Below are positions 1 through 5,754 of a stretch of 7,270 nucleotides of DNA, one piece after another. Both the position numbers and the translations under genes were made by a program. The stretch's first letter is position 1. Every line of letters begins with the position of its first letter. The stretch is taken from NCBI GenBank assembly GCA_030043335.1, contig JASHXX010000079.1, positions 1-7,270 on the forward strand, read 5' to 3'. The notes below the pieces were generated by a model. It made no database searches and was not told the DNA's origin. It saw only the letters and a program-made list of their open reading frames with translations. This DNA is from Xanthobacteraceae bacterium. Its GTDB lineage: Bacteria > Pseudomonadota > Alphaproteobacteria > Rhizobiales > Xanthobacteraceae.

Positions 1-65
1 GGCGCATCCTTGACCGCGCGAATCCCCTGATCGGTCCAGCTCAGCATGGAGATGAATGTCGGCAT
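1..65 (-). CDS. GYD-domain protein, N-terminal fragment
   Basis: The first 21 codons of a minus-strand gene that runs off the left edge of the window. The translation begins MPTFISMLSWTDQGIRAVKD. This matches the usual opening of GYD-domain proteins, small (about 100 aa) alpha/beta proteins common in rhizobia and of unknown biochemical role. The start is well supported: a GAGGAG ribosome binding site lies about 6 bases before the ATG. The gene lies 108 bases downstream of infC on the same strand, so it could share the infC transcript or have its own promoter. The family call rests on the N-terminus alone, because the GYD signature residues lie outside the window. Confidence 0.72.
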   Translation of the reverse strand, partial: MPTFISMLSWTDQGIRAVKDA

Positions 66-127
66 GGTCGTCTCCTCTCGCAATTAGCTGCGACCCCCAG
101 CCAAACCGCCGTCGGATGCAATCCTTG

Positions 128-173
128 GCGGCGCCGCGCGGCACCGCAGCCGTCGTCCTTGCCGCGGCGCCGC
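128..173 (-). terminator. GC-rich hairpin directly after infC, possible terminator
   Basis: Immediately after the infC stop codon, arms at 160-173 and 128-143 form an imperfect inverted repeat: about 14 paired bases with a two-base bulge around a 16-base loop. Each arm contains the palindrome GCGGCGCCGC. On the minus strand there is no T tract after it, so it is not a canonical intrinsic terminator. It could stabilise the 3' end of the mRNA, pause polymerase, or be a chance product of very GC-rich sequence. Confidence 0.35.
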
Positions 174-713
174 TCAACGCGGCGCCAGCACCATCACCAC
201 TTGCCGGCCCTCGAAACGCGGCTCCTGCTCGATCTTGGCGATCTTGGCGGTGTCGACTTTGACGCGGTCGAGGAGCTTGTAACCAAGCTCCTGGTGCGCC
301 ATTTCGCGGCCGCGGAACCGCAGCGTCACCTTGACCTTGTCGCCTTCCTCGAAGAAACGCTGCATCGAGCGCATTTTGACGTCGTAATCGTGGTGATCGA
401 TCATCGGCCGCAGCTTGATCTCCTTGATCTCGACCACCTTCTGCTTCTTGCGCGCCTCGGCGGCCTTCTTCTGCGACTGATATTTATATTTGCCGTAATC
501 GAGAATCTTGCAGACCGGCGGGACCGAATTGGGCGCGATCTCGACCAGATCGAGCCCGGCCTCCTGGGCCATTGCCAATGCGGCGTTAATTTCTGTGACG
601 CCCTTGTTGGCGCCGTCTTTGTCAATGAGCTGGACCTCGCGAACGCGGATCTCCTCGTTGATGCGCGGACCCTCCTTGGCGGCGGGTTGCGCGGTTCTAA
701 TCGGGCGACGAAT
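174..713 (-). CDS. infC: Translation initiation factor IF-3 (ATT start)
   Basis: IF-3 binds the 30S subunit, prevents premature joining of 50S and checks start codon and initiator tRNA pairing. Read from an ATT codon at 713, the protein has 179 residues, the usual length. The N-terminal domain includes [10 protein letters not shown] at about 15-24. The family signature [14 protein letters not shown] is at about 69-82. The C-terminal domain contains [17 protein letters not shown] and ends LAPR. The first ATG, GTG or TTG start in frame would be at 578, which would remove 45 conserved N-terminal residues. By contrast the ATT is preceded by a perfect AAGGAG at 9 bases. An AUU start is a known feature of infC in E. 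coli, where IF3 represses its own translation by rejecting non-standard starts; the same autoregulation is inferred here. The usual partners rpmI and rplT are not adjacent, and a GYD gene follows instead. Confidence 0.96.
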   Translation of the reverse strand: MRRPIRTAQPAAKEGPRINEEIRVREVQLIDKDGANKGVTEINAALAMAQEAGLDLVEIAPNSVPPVCKILDYGKYKYQSQKKAAEARKKQKVVEIKEIKLRPMIDHHDYDVKMRSMQRFFEEGDKVKVTLRFRGREMAHQELGYKLLDRVKVDTAKIAKIEQEPRFEGRQVVMVLAPR

Positions 714-722
714 GGTCCTTTT

Positions 723-728
723 CTCCTT
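723..728 (-). promoter_or_regulatory. Ribosome binding site fixing the infC ATT start
   Basis: AAGGAG on the minus strand, separated by 9 bases from the ATT at 713-711. It is the strongest Shine-Dalgarno match upstream of the IF3 reading frame. It sits at the right distance for ATT and far from any standard start codon, so it decides the start. Confidence 0.85.
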
Positions 729-798
729 GTGGTCGTGGCGACGAGCCGCCAGCGAGCCGGGCCACCGACAATCGCCCGCGCCGCCAAACGGCGAGGCG

Positions 799-827
799 AA
801 GATCGGGAGTTTTTGGCTCTAAGTCAA
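799..827 (-). promoter_or_regulatory. Candidate promoter for infC
   Basis: TTGACT at 827-822 and GATCTT at 804-799 on the minus strand, with a 17-base spacer. The -35 keeps the TTGAC core favoured by alphaproteobacterial housekeeping sigma factors; the -10 is a weak match. It would give a leader of roughly 80 bases before the ATT start. It lies in the 196-base divergent spacer between infC and the plus-strand hydrolase. No convincing promoter was found for the opposite direction. Confidence 0.35.
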
Positions 828-909
828 CGTCGACGCGGCGTCTATGGCGCGCGGACGCAATCTATGTTTCATCCATCTTGAACTGGACGGCGCCGGTTGA
901 CGGGAAAAG

Positions 910-1686
910 ATGAACGATAACAGCGTGAAATTCGTGGAAATTGGCGCGGGAAGCGAGCGGCGCGCCATTGCCATACGCACACGAGGCGGCGCAACGCCCG
1001 GCCTGTTCTGGCTGTCCGGCTACAACTCCGACATGCGCGGCACCAAAGCCGAAGCGCTGGCCCGATGGGCGGAAGAATCCGCGCGCGCCTGCGTGCGCTT
1101 CGACTATTCCGGCCACGGCGAATCAGGCGGCAGCTTCACCGACGGCACGATCGGCCGCTGGCTTGCGGAAAGCCTCGCGGTGTTCGACGCCTGCTGCCGG
1201 GGTCCGCAGATCCTGGTCGGATCGTCGATGGGCGGCTGGCTTGCCCTGCTCGTGGCTCGCGCGCTTCGGCGACGGCCGCAGCCGCCCGCGGCTACGGTCG
1301 CCGGCATGGTGCTGGTCGCTCCGGCGGTCGACTTCACCGAGGAGTTGATGTGGAAACGATTCAGCCCGGAGATCAAAGCCGAGCTTGCGGACAAAGGCTT
1401 CTGGGCGCGGCCCTCGGCCTATTCGCCAGAGCCCTACGTGGTGACGCGGCGCCTGATCGAAGAAGGCCGCGACCACCTCCTTCTCGGCGGCATGATCGAA
1501 ACCGGATGTCCGGTGCGCATCCTGCAGGGGGTCGAGGACCCGGACGTGCCGTGGCGGCATGCGGTCGAGCTGGTCTCGCGCCTCGCCAGCGACGACGTCG
1601 TTCTCACGCTGGTCAAGGACGGCGATCACCGTCTGTCGCGGCCTGAGGACATCGAACGCCTGATCGCCGCCGTCGCGGAATTTTAG
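910..1686 (+). CDS. Alpha/beta hydrolase, ABHD10-like
   Basis: A 258-residue serine hydrolase of the alpha/beta fold. The nucleophile elbow is G-S-S-M-G at 104-108 (Ser106). The likely acid is Asp210 in GVEDPDVPW, and the likely histidine is His240 in DGDHRLSRP. Together these resemble the ABHD10 type (acyl-protein thioesterase or acyl-glucuronide esterase in animals). The FDYSGHGESGG stretch at 64-74 is also typical. There is no signal peptide, so the protein is probably cytoplasmic. The start at 910 has only a weak purine-rich site (GGGAAAAG). The gene is divergent from infC and converges on the doxX-like gene, with 9 bases between the two stop codons. The substrate cannot be read from the sequence; an acyl ester or thioester is likely from the family. 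Confidence 0.9.
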   Translation: MNDNSVKFVEIGAGSERRAIAIRTRGGATPGLFWLSGYNSDMRGTKAEALARWAEESARACVRFDYSGHGESGGSFTDGTIGRWLAESLAVFDACCRGPQILVGSSMGGWLALLVARALRRRPQPPAATVAGMVLVAPAVDFTEELMWKRFSPEIKAELADKGFWARPSAYSPEPYVVTRRLIEEGRDHLLLGGMIETGCPVRILQGVEDPDVPWRHAVELVSRLASDDVVLTLVKDGDHRLSRPEDIERLIAAVAEF

Positions 1687-1695
1687 CGCGCCGTC

Positions 1696-2085
1696 CTACG
1701 CGGTCTCCTTGTCGACGCTCAGGCCGCCGGCGCCGAAGCTGACGACGTAAAGGAAGCCACCCGCCATCACCAGGTTCTTGTAGAAGTGGATCAAATTGTC
1801 GATGCCGCCGGCCGGCAGATGCACGCCGAACCCGGTTCCGAGGCAGAGAAGGGCGAGCAATGCCGCGGCCCACCGGGTCTTATATCCAACTAGAACCGCG
1901 AGGCCGCCGAGAATGTGAATGGCGATGGAGAGCCAAATAGCGACGTCGGGAACCGGCACGTGAACACTGGCGAAATACTGCGCGGTGCCGCTGGGATTGC
2001 GCAACTGCTGAATGCCTTCCCAGATGAAGAGGCTTGACATCAGAAAACGTGCGAACGGCGGCAGGTAGGTTTTGAGACCGTCCAT
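1696..2085 (-). CDS. DoxX-family membrane protein
   Basis: A 129-residue inner membrane protein with four predicted hydrophobic helices at about 10-28, 46-67, 70-88 and 103-122. This is the topology and length of the DoxX family. Typical motifs include the first-helix segment R-F-L-M-S-S-L-F-I-W-E-G, the H-I-L-G-G-L-A-V-L-V-G helix, and the H-F-Y-K-N-L-V-M-A-G-G segment near the last helix. DoxX proteins are linked to quinone or thiol redox at the membrane, but this subgroup has no firm function. I chose the ATG at 2085 because GGGGAGGA lies about 7 bases upstream. A longer frame to 2151 would add 22 residues without a good ribosome binding site. The neighbouring hydrolase ends 9 bases away on the other strand, so there is no room for separate terminators. 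Confidence 0.9.
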   Translation of the reverse strand: MDGLKTYLPPFARFLMSSLFIWEGIQQLRNPSGTAQYFASVHVPVPDVAIWLSIAIHILGGLAVLVGYKTRWAAALLALLCLGTGFGVHLPAGGIDNLIHFYKNLVMAGGFLYVVSFGAGGLSVDKETA

Positions 2086-2351
2086 GGTGCGTCCTCCCCG
2101 AAGTTGCAGCGTTGTCGGCAGCAAGCTAACAGCGAGGAGAAATGCCGGCAATCAATCAAGGCGCCGATGTCGATTGTTTGAACACGAAAGGGGCGCGGCT
2201 GTCAGCGAGAGTTTCTCAAGAAAATTTCACGAGGAATCGGAACGTCATCGCGGATGCCGAAGGCTCGATCGCCGCGCGCCGGAACTTTTTTAGCGGATCA
2301 CGATCTTCTAAAGAAGACGGAGTGCTAGCCTTTTCCGGATCACGCTTGGGC
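2086..2351. other. Intergenic spacer between doxX-like and PilZ genes
   Basis: About 266 bases with lower G+C than the genes. It must hold the doxX-like promoter (minus strand) and the end of the PilZ transcript. No promoter matches convincingly. CGGATCACG occurs twice, near 2293 and 2336. Between the copies is a small hairpin, TCTTC-TAAA-GAAGA, near 2306-2319. It lies downstream of the PilZ gene but has no T tract after it. A plus-strand frame crosses the spacer, but it has no family resemblance and continues antisense through the PilZ gene. Confidence 0.5.
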
Positions 2352-2633
2352 TCAGGCCGCATGCCGGTCTTGCTCGAACGAGACGCCGAACGTATCGGCG
2401 GTGCGCCAGACCACGCGGCAATGACGGTGGGTGCGACCGTCGAGTGTCAGATCGAATCTCTCCGGCAGGCCCGAGGTCGCCGCCAGCTTAAGGCGGGCGC
2501 CGGCGCCAGTAATGTCCTGCACGGTGCAATCAATGACTGGCAAGTCGCACCGCACGATGATCTTGGCGCAGCGCGAGACGTGCGTCCGCTGCAGGGCTCT
2601 GCGTTCCTCAATCATGACCGGTCCGTTGACCAT
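2352..2633 (-). CDS. Small PilZ-domain protein
   Basis: A 93-residue protein consisting of a single PilZ domain, a beta-barrel that binds cyclic di-GMP in many proteins and serves as an effector for motility, polysaccharide or surface behaviour. The N-terminal arginine motif RRALQR supplies RxxxR (Arg12 and Arg16). The second motif is D40-I-T-G-A-G45, where the usual Ser is Thr. The barrel strand VVWRTADTFGVSFE near the end is typical. Rhizobial genomes carry many such stand-alone PilZ proteins. The start is uncertain: ATG 2633 gives MVNGPVMIEERR, while ATG 2615 gives MIEERR, which fits the family's usual opening. Neither has a strong ribosome binding site. Binding of c-di-GMP is likely but not assured given the Thr substitution. 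Confidence 0.85.
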   Translation of the reverse strand: MVNGPVMIEERRALQRTHVSRCAKIIVRCDLPVIDCTVQDITGAGARLKLAATSGLPERFDLTLDGRTHRHCRVVWRTADTFGVSFEQDRHAA

Positions 2634-2865
2634 GACATGTCTGCGCCAAAGGCGGGTGGCTCAATCGCCCGGTGCTGGCGGCACTATGCTGGTCAATTTA
2701 TTACTAATGGCCGAATGGCAAAGCCGGTAAAATGTTAAAGGCCGTCAATGTTAAAGGCCGTCAATGGTGATGCCCCGTCTTGGACTACCCAGTAGCAGGG
2801 CATAGTTGCGAGCTTCGGCGCCGCGCGGCGGTCTCGCGCACGGCACGGCGGCCGGCCCGCGATCC
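2634..2865. other. Intergenic spacer upstream of the PilZ gene
   Basis: This 232-base spacer lies between the end of the alpha/beta hydrolase gene and the start of the PilZ gene, both on the minus strand. Its PilZ-proximal half (about 2640-2770) is relatively A+T-rich and contains the 16-bp tandem duplication described separately. Its hydrolase-proximal half (about 2815-2865) is very G+C-rich, with the perfect palindrome CGCCGCGCGGCG at 2819-2830 and a GGCCGGCC core. These could fold after the hydrolase stop, but there is no T tract. I see no gene in it. Confidence 0.5.
2731..2766. repeat. Exact 16-bp tandem duplication
   Basis: The unit AATGTTAAAGGCCGTC occurs at 2731-2746 and again without gap at 2747-2762, followed by the first four bases of a third copy (AATG, 2763-2766). 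On the minus strand, which faces the PilZ gene, each copy presents TTGACG followed by an A/T-rich stretch, so the duplication also doubles a -35-like hexamer about 110-130 bases before the PilZ start. No good -10 lies 16-18 bases from either one. A slipped-strand duplication with or without regulatory effect is equally possible. Confidence 0.9.
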
Positions 2866-3642
2866 TCAGAACCCGACGATCGCGCGAACGGTCGCCGCCG
2901 GCTGCTCAAGCTGCGGCAGGTGCCCGGCCTCGGGAATAACGATGAGATCGGCGTTGCGGATGCCGGCTTTGAACGCGCTGGCGTAAGGCAGCGGAAACAT
3001 CCTGTCGCTTGCGCCCCAGATCAGCCGGGTGCGCGCCTTGATCCGGTAGAGGCGGTCTTTGAGCCCGCGATCGGGAATCGGGAACAGGAATTTTCCCACC
3101 ATGCCGAAGGTCCGCGCGTAATTGATCAGATAAGGGATGAGAAAATCCGGATCATCGATGTCGCCGCCGCGGGTCAGAATCTTCGCGCCTTTCTCCACGT
3201 CGTGAAACAGCACCGCAGGCACCTCATGCGGCAGGAGCACGAACACGTCCGGCACCGGGTAGGCGTCGAGCCATAGGCCGGCGGGGTCGATCAGGACGAG
3301 GCGCTCGACGTCGTTCGGCGCGATCGCCGCCATTTCCGCGGCGATCATGCCGCCCAGCGAGCAGCCGATCAGCAGCGGCCGGTTGAGGCCGAGAGCCTCG
3401 ATGACGTCGAAGCTGTGCAGCGTGACGTCCAGCATGTCGCGAATGTTCGGCGCTTCCACGGAGTCGCCGTAGCCCGGCAGCAGCGGCGCGTGCACCCGAT
3501 AATGCCGAGCCAGCGCCAGCAAAAACGGATGCTCGGCGGTGAAGCCGCCGGCATCGTGCAGCACGACGACGTTTTCGCCCTCGCCGCCTTCGAACACCTG
3601 CACCGGCACCTGATGGGTGTCGATGGTCCGCAGCTTGATCAT
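2866..3642 (-). CDS. Alpha/beta hydrolase coupled to LLM monooxygenase
   Basis: A 258-residue alpha/beta hydrolase. The nucleophile elbow is G-C-S-L-G at 93-97 (Ser95). The probable acid is Asp213 in IWGASDRMFP, and the histidine is His241 in PEAGHLPQLEQP. This arrangement is typical of the MhpC/BphD/esterase branch. The oxyanion region near the N-terminus reads LHDAGGFTAEHP, with HD where the family often has HG. Its ATG overlaps the stop of the upstream monooxygenase in an ATGA, so the two are almost certainly co-transcribed and translationally coupled. The pairing suggests it hydrolyses the product of the monooxygenase, such as an ester, lactone or ring-cleavage product. That is an inference from context, and the substrate is unknown. 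There is no signal peptide, so it is probably cytoplasmic. Confidence 0.92.
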   Translation of the reverse strand: MIKLRTIDTHQVPVQVFEGGEGENVVVLHDAGGFTAEHPFLLALARHYRVHAPLLPGYGDSVEAPNIRDMLDVTLHSFDVIEALGLNRPLLIGCSLGGMIAAEMAAIAPNDVERLVLIDPAGLWLDAYPVPDVFVLLPHEVPAVLFHDVEKGAKILTRGGDIDDPDFLIPYLINYARTFGMVGKFLFPIPDRGLKDRLYRIKARTRLIWGASDRMFPLPYASAFKAGIRNADLIVIPEAGHLPQLEQPAATVRAIVGF

Positions 3643-4880
3643 GCGGCACCCCGGGCCGCGGCGAGCGGCGCCGGCCGGACGCGTTGCTGGAGCGGATGGC
3701 ACCAGAACCGGCCGTCGTCGCCGTATTCGGGCCAGTGCTCGCGCAGCGCCGGCATGACTTTTTCCGCGAACAGTCGCGCCGAATGCATCGCCTTGTCCGC
3801 CGGCATATCGCCGATGTGCAACAGCAAATACAGATTGCCGACTCGCAAGGTCTTGATCAGCTCGTTGAGCTGGTCGCGCACCGTCACCGGACTGCCGGCG
3901 ATGACGAAGGCGTCGTCGAGCAAATTCTTCCAGCTCAGGGTTTCCCATTTCGGGCGGCGGCCGTACTGCGCCAGCGCGCCCATCTTGATGGTCTTGATGG
4001 TGCGATAGCCCGGAGCATCGGCAAAGCCCGGATGGATGTGTAGGCAGCGATTGTAGAAATAGTTGACGTGCTCGGCGTAGAGCCGTTCCGCCTCCGCGTC
4101 GGTTTCGCCGACGCAAACCACCTGGGCGAAGCCGGCGCGATAGGGCGATTCGTCGGCACCCAGCTCTGCGACGCGCTCCCAATAGGCCTTCATCAGCGCC
4201 TTGGCGCGCACGTAGCCGTAGTAGCTCAGATACGAGTAGCAATAAGTATTCTTGATGCAGAAATCGTAGGTCTCGACCGAGCCGCCGCCGGGGATATGGA
4301 TCGGCGGATGCGGCTGCTGCAGCGGCTTCGGCCAGACGTTGACGTAACGCAGCTTGGTGTAGCGGCCATTGAAGGCGAACGGCTCGTCCTCGCGCCAGGC
4401 GCGCATGATCAGCTCATGCGCCTCGGCATATTTCTCGCGGGTGAGCGCCGGTATCTGCCCGTAGGTGTAGTTGGTGTCCATCGAGGTGCCGACCGGAAAG
4501 CCGGCGACCAGGCGCCCGCCGGAAATGTTGTCGAGCATGGCGAACTCCTCGGCGACGCGGGTCGGCGGATTGTAGAGCGCGATCGAGTTGCCGAGCACGA
4601 CCAGCGCGGCGCGCGAGGTCCGCCGCGCCAGCGCCGCCGCGATCAGGTTGGGCGAGGGCATCAGGCCGTAGGCGTTCTGGTGATGCTCGTTGCAGCCGAG
4701 CCCGTCAAAGCCGAGCGTCTCGGCGTGCTCGAGGAGGTCCAGATACTCGTTGTAGAGTGCGTGGCCCTTGATCGGATCATAGAGGCGACGGTCGATGTCG
4801 ACCCACACCGAGCGATGCTTTTCGCGAAAATCTCCGGGCAGATAGCGCCACGGCATGAGCGCAAAATAGGTCAGGCGCAT
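3639..4880 (-). CDS. LLM-class flavin-dependent monooxygenase
   Basis: A 413-residue enzyme of the bacterial luciferase-like superfamily, a TIM barrel that uses reduced flavin (FMN or, in some branches, F420) to oxidise a small molecule. Typical features are the opening MRLTYFALMPWRYLP, the NEHH motif at 64-67, and LDNISGGRL at 116-124 followed by the glycine-rich AGFPVG. Near the C-terminus is the GSPVTVRDQL segment usual in the family. I chose the ATG at 4880 because GGAGGAG precedes it at about 5 bases and it gives the family N-terminus. The frame stays open 87 codons further but shows no homology there and would overlap the opposite gene. It is the first gene of a two-gene operon with the alpha/beta hydrolase. 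No flavin reductase lies next to it, so reduced flavin must come from elsewhere. The substrate is unknown; Baeyer-Villiger-type oxidation is one option for this superfamily. Confidence 0.93.
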   Translation of the reverse strand: MRLTYFALMPWRYLPGDFREKHRSVWVDIDRRLYDPIKGHALYNEYLDLLEHAETLGFDGLGCNEHHQNAYGLMPSPNLIAAALARRTSRAALVVLGNSIALYNPPTRVAEEFAMLDNISGGRLVAGFPVGTSMDTNYTYGQIPALTREKYAEAHELIMRAWREDEPFAFNGRYTKLRYVNVWPKPLQQPHPPIHIPGGGSVETYDFCIKNTYCYSYLSYYGYVRAKALMKAYWERVAELGADESPYRAGFAQVVCVGETDAEAERLYAEHVNYFYNRCLHIHPGFADAPGYRTIKTIKMGALAQYGRRPKWETLSWKNLLDDAFVIAGSPVTVRDQLNELIKTLRVGNLYLLLHIGDMPADKAMHSARLFAEKVMPALREHWPEYGDDGRFWCHPLQQRVRPAPLAAARGAA

Positions 4881-4979
4881 GCGGTCTCCTCCGATCCGGT
4901 CCGCCGCGTTCTTAATCCGGGGGCCGTTCCTTGGGCCGAAACGATAACACAGTCTCCCGCAGGCGCGGATTGCCGCAGA

Positions 4980-4992
4980 CGGGCGTCGCCCG
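4980..4992. promoter_or_regulatory. Perfect 13-bp palindrome in divergent spacer
   Basis: CGGGCG-T-CGCCCG is a perfect palindrome with a single central base. It lies in the 197-base spacer between the monooxygenase operon (minus) and the YbhB-like gene (plus), 100 bases from one start and 86 from the other. Its central position would suit a shared operator, but GC-only palindromes arise easily in this base composition and no regulator gene is adjacent. Confidence 0.25.
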
Positions 4993-5041
4993 GAGACAAG
5001 CTTTCCGCCGCCATGGTAATTTTTTCCGGGGCGAGATCGCG

Positions 5042-5071
5042 GGAGGCCGAAACCCTCCACACCAGGGGAGG
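5042..5071 (+). promoter_or_regulatory. Possible RBS-masking alternative hairpins before ybhB-like gene
   Basis: The leader contains GGAGG at 5042-5046, CCTCC at 5054-5058, and the ribosome binding site GGGGAGG at 5065-5071, followed 6 bases later by the ATG. The central CCTCC can pair either with the upstream GGAGG (loop of 7) or with the ribosome binding site (loop of 8), but not both. This has the layout of a simple sequester/anti-sequester switch. The stems are only 5 bp, so any effect may be weak. Confidence 0.25.
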
Positions 5072-5077
5072 AAACGG

Positions 5078-5641
5078 ATGTACAAGCCGGCACTAGGGTC
5101 GGTCGCACTCGCCTGCGGCGTGTTCGGCGCCACGGCGGCATTGGCGCAAAACATGACGGTGACCAGCGCGGAAATCACCGACGGGTCAATCGCAAAAAAT
5201 GAGCAGGTGGCGAACGTGTTCGGCTGCAAAGGCAGCAATATCTCGCCATCTTTGAGCTGGAGCGGAGCGCCGAGCGACGCCAAGAGCTTCGCCATCACCG
5301 TCTACGACCCGGATGCGCCGACCGGCAGCGGCTTTTGGCATTGGGTCGCGATCGACATCCCGGTTTCAACCACCTCGATCCCGAAGGACGCCGGCGACGT
5401 GAAGAAGAAATTGATGCCCAAGGGCACGATCCAGATCCGCAACGATTTCGGCTTTGACGGCTATGGCGGTCCTTGCCCGCCGCCGGGTGACAAACCGCAT
5501 CACTACGTATTGACGGTGTATGCCGTGGACGCCGACAAAATCGAGGGCGCGAACAGCAAAGCCTCGGCCGCGGTGATCGGCTCTAATCTGCATTTCCACG
5601 GCAAGGCGAAAGCTGAACTGCACTGGACCTATAGCCGCTGA
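5078..5641 (+). CDS. Exported YbhB/YbcL (PEBP) family protein
   Basis: A 187-residue protein of the phosphatidylethanolamine-binding / Raf kinase inhibitor-like family. The N-terminus is a clear Sec signal peptide (MYKPALG, hydrophobic core, Ala-Leu-Ala at 21-23 before Gln24), so the mature protein should be periplasmic. The family ligand-pocket motifs are present: DPDAP at 77-81 with FWHW just after, and GPCPPPGDKPHHY at 131-143. Cys50 and Cys133 could form a disulfide after export. The start at 5078 is set by GGGGAGG 6 bases upstream; a longer frame from 4931 would bury the signal peptide. Bacterial members have no settled function, and small-molecule or lipid head-group binding is the common suggestion. 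The gene is divergent from the monooxygenase operon, and a hairpin follows its stop. Confidence 0.93.
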   Translation: MYKPALGSVALACGVFGATAALAQNMTVTSAEITDGSIAKNEQVANVFGCKGSNISPSLSWSGAPSDAKSFAITVYDPDAPTGSGFWHWVAIDIPVSTTSIPKDAGDVKKKLMPKGTIQIRNDFGFDGYGGPCPPPGDKPHHYVLTVYAVDADKIEGANSKASAAVIGSNLHFHGKAKAELHWTYSR

Positions 5642-5649
5642 GCAGCCGC

Positions 5650-5682
5650 GCTCGCCGCACCGGACGCAGCGTGGCGGCGAGC
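5650..5682 (+). terminator. Hairpin after the ybhB-like gene, possible terminator
   Basis: GCTCGCCGC at 5650-5658 pairs perfectly with GCGGCGAGC at 5674-5682. With one bulged G, the stem extends by AC/GT to leave a 10-base loop. It starts 8 bases after the TGA. There is no T tract, so termination is not assured. It also lies 73 bases beyond the end of the convergent HxlR gene and could serve both transcripts. Confidence 0.5.
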
Positions 5683-5754
5683 CGCCGTCGCGGAGCGGCT
5701 GTCATCGACCTGCAACAGAAATCGTAAAGATTTCGATTGGCGCGCCGCTGAGGT

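Noticed and set aside
159..881. 240-codon open frame on the plus strand across infC
   Set aside because: It is antisense to the well-supported infC gene, has low-complexity His/Leu/Asp-rich composition and no family resemblance.
1123..1629. 168-codon open frame antisense to the ABHD10-like hydrolase
   Set aside because: A shadow of a gene with a clear catalytic triad; typical of GC-rich coding sequence.
2086..2151. 22-residue N-terminal extension of the DoxX-like protein
   Set aside because: The ATG at 2085 has a strong GGGGAGGA site and gives the family N-terminus; the extension has neither.
2142..2738. 198-codon plus-strand frame with GAGGAG just before its ATG
   Set aside because: The purine tract is only 2 bases from the ATG, the protein resembles nothing, and the frame is antisense to the PilZ gene and reads through the tandem repeat.
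2731..2766. Possible CRISPR or satellite array
   Set aside because: Two contiguous 16-bp units without spacers and no cas genes; a simple tandem duplication.
3643..4242. Upstream extension of the alpha/beta hydrolase frame by about 200 codons
   Set aside because: It is an open alternative frame inside the monooxygenase gene; the ATGA overlap at 3639-3642 marks the true start.
4931..5077. 49-residue extension of the YbhB-like protein
   Set aside because: It would place the signal peptide internally and ignores the strong ribosome binding site before ATG 5078.
4068..5096. 342-codon plus-strand frame
   Set aside because: It runs antisense to the LLM monooxygenase, whose motifs, ribosome binding site and coupling are convincing.
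4881..5141. 87-codon N-terminal extension of the LLM monooxygenase frame
   Set aside because: Basic, low-complexity sequence that overlaps the ybhB-like gene start; the ATG at 4880 has GGAGGAG and the family N-terminus.
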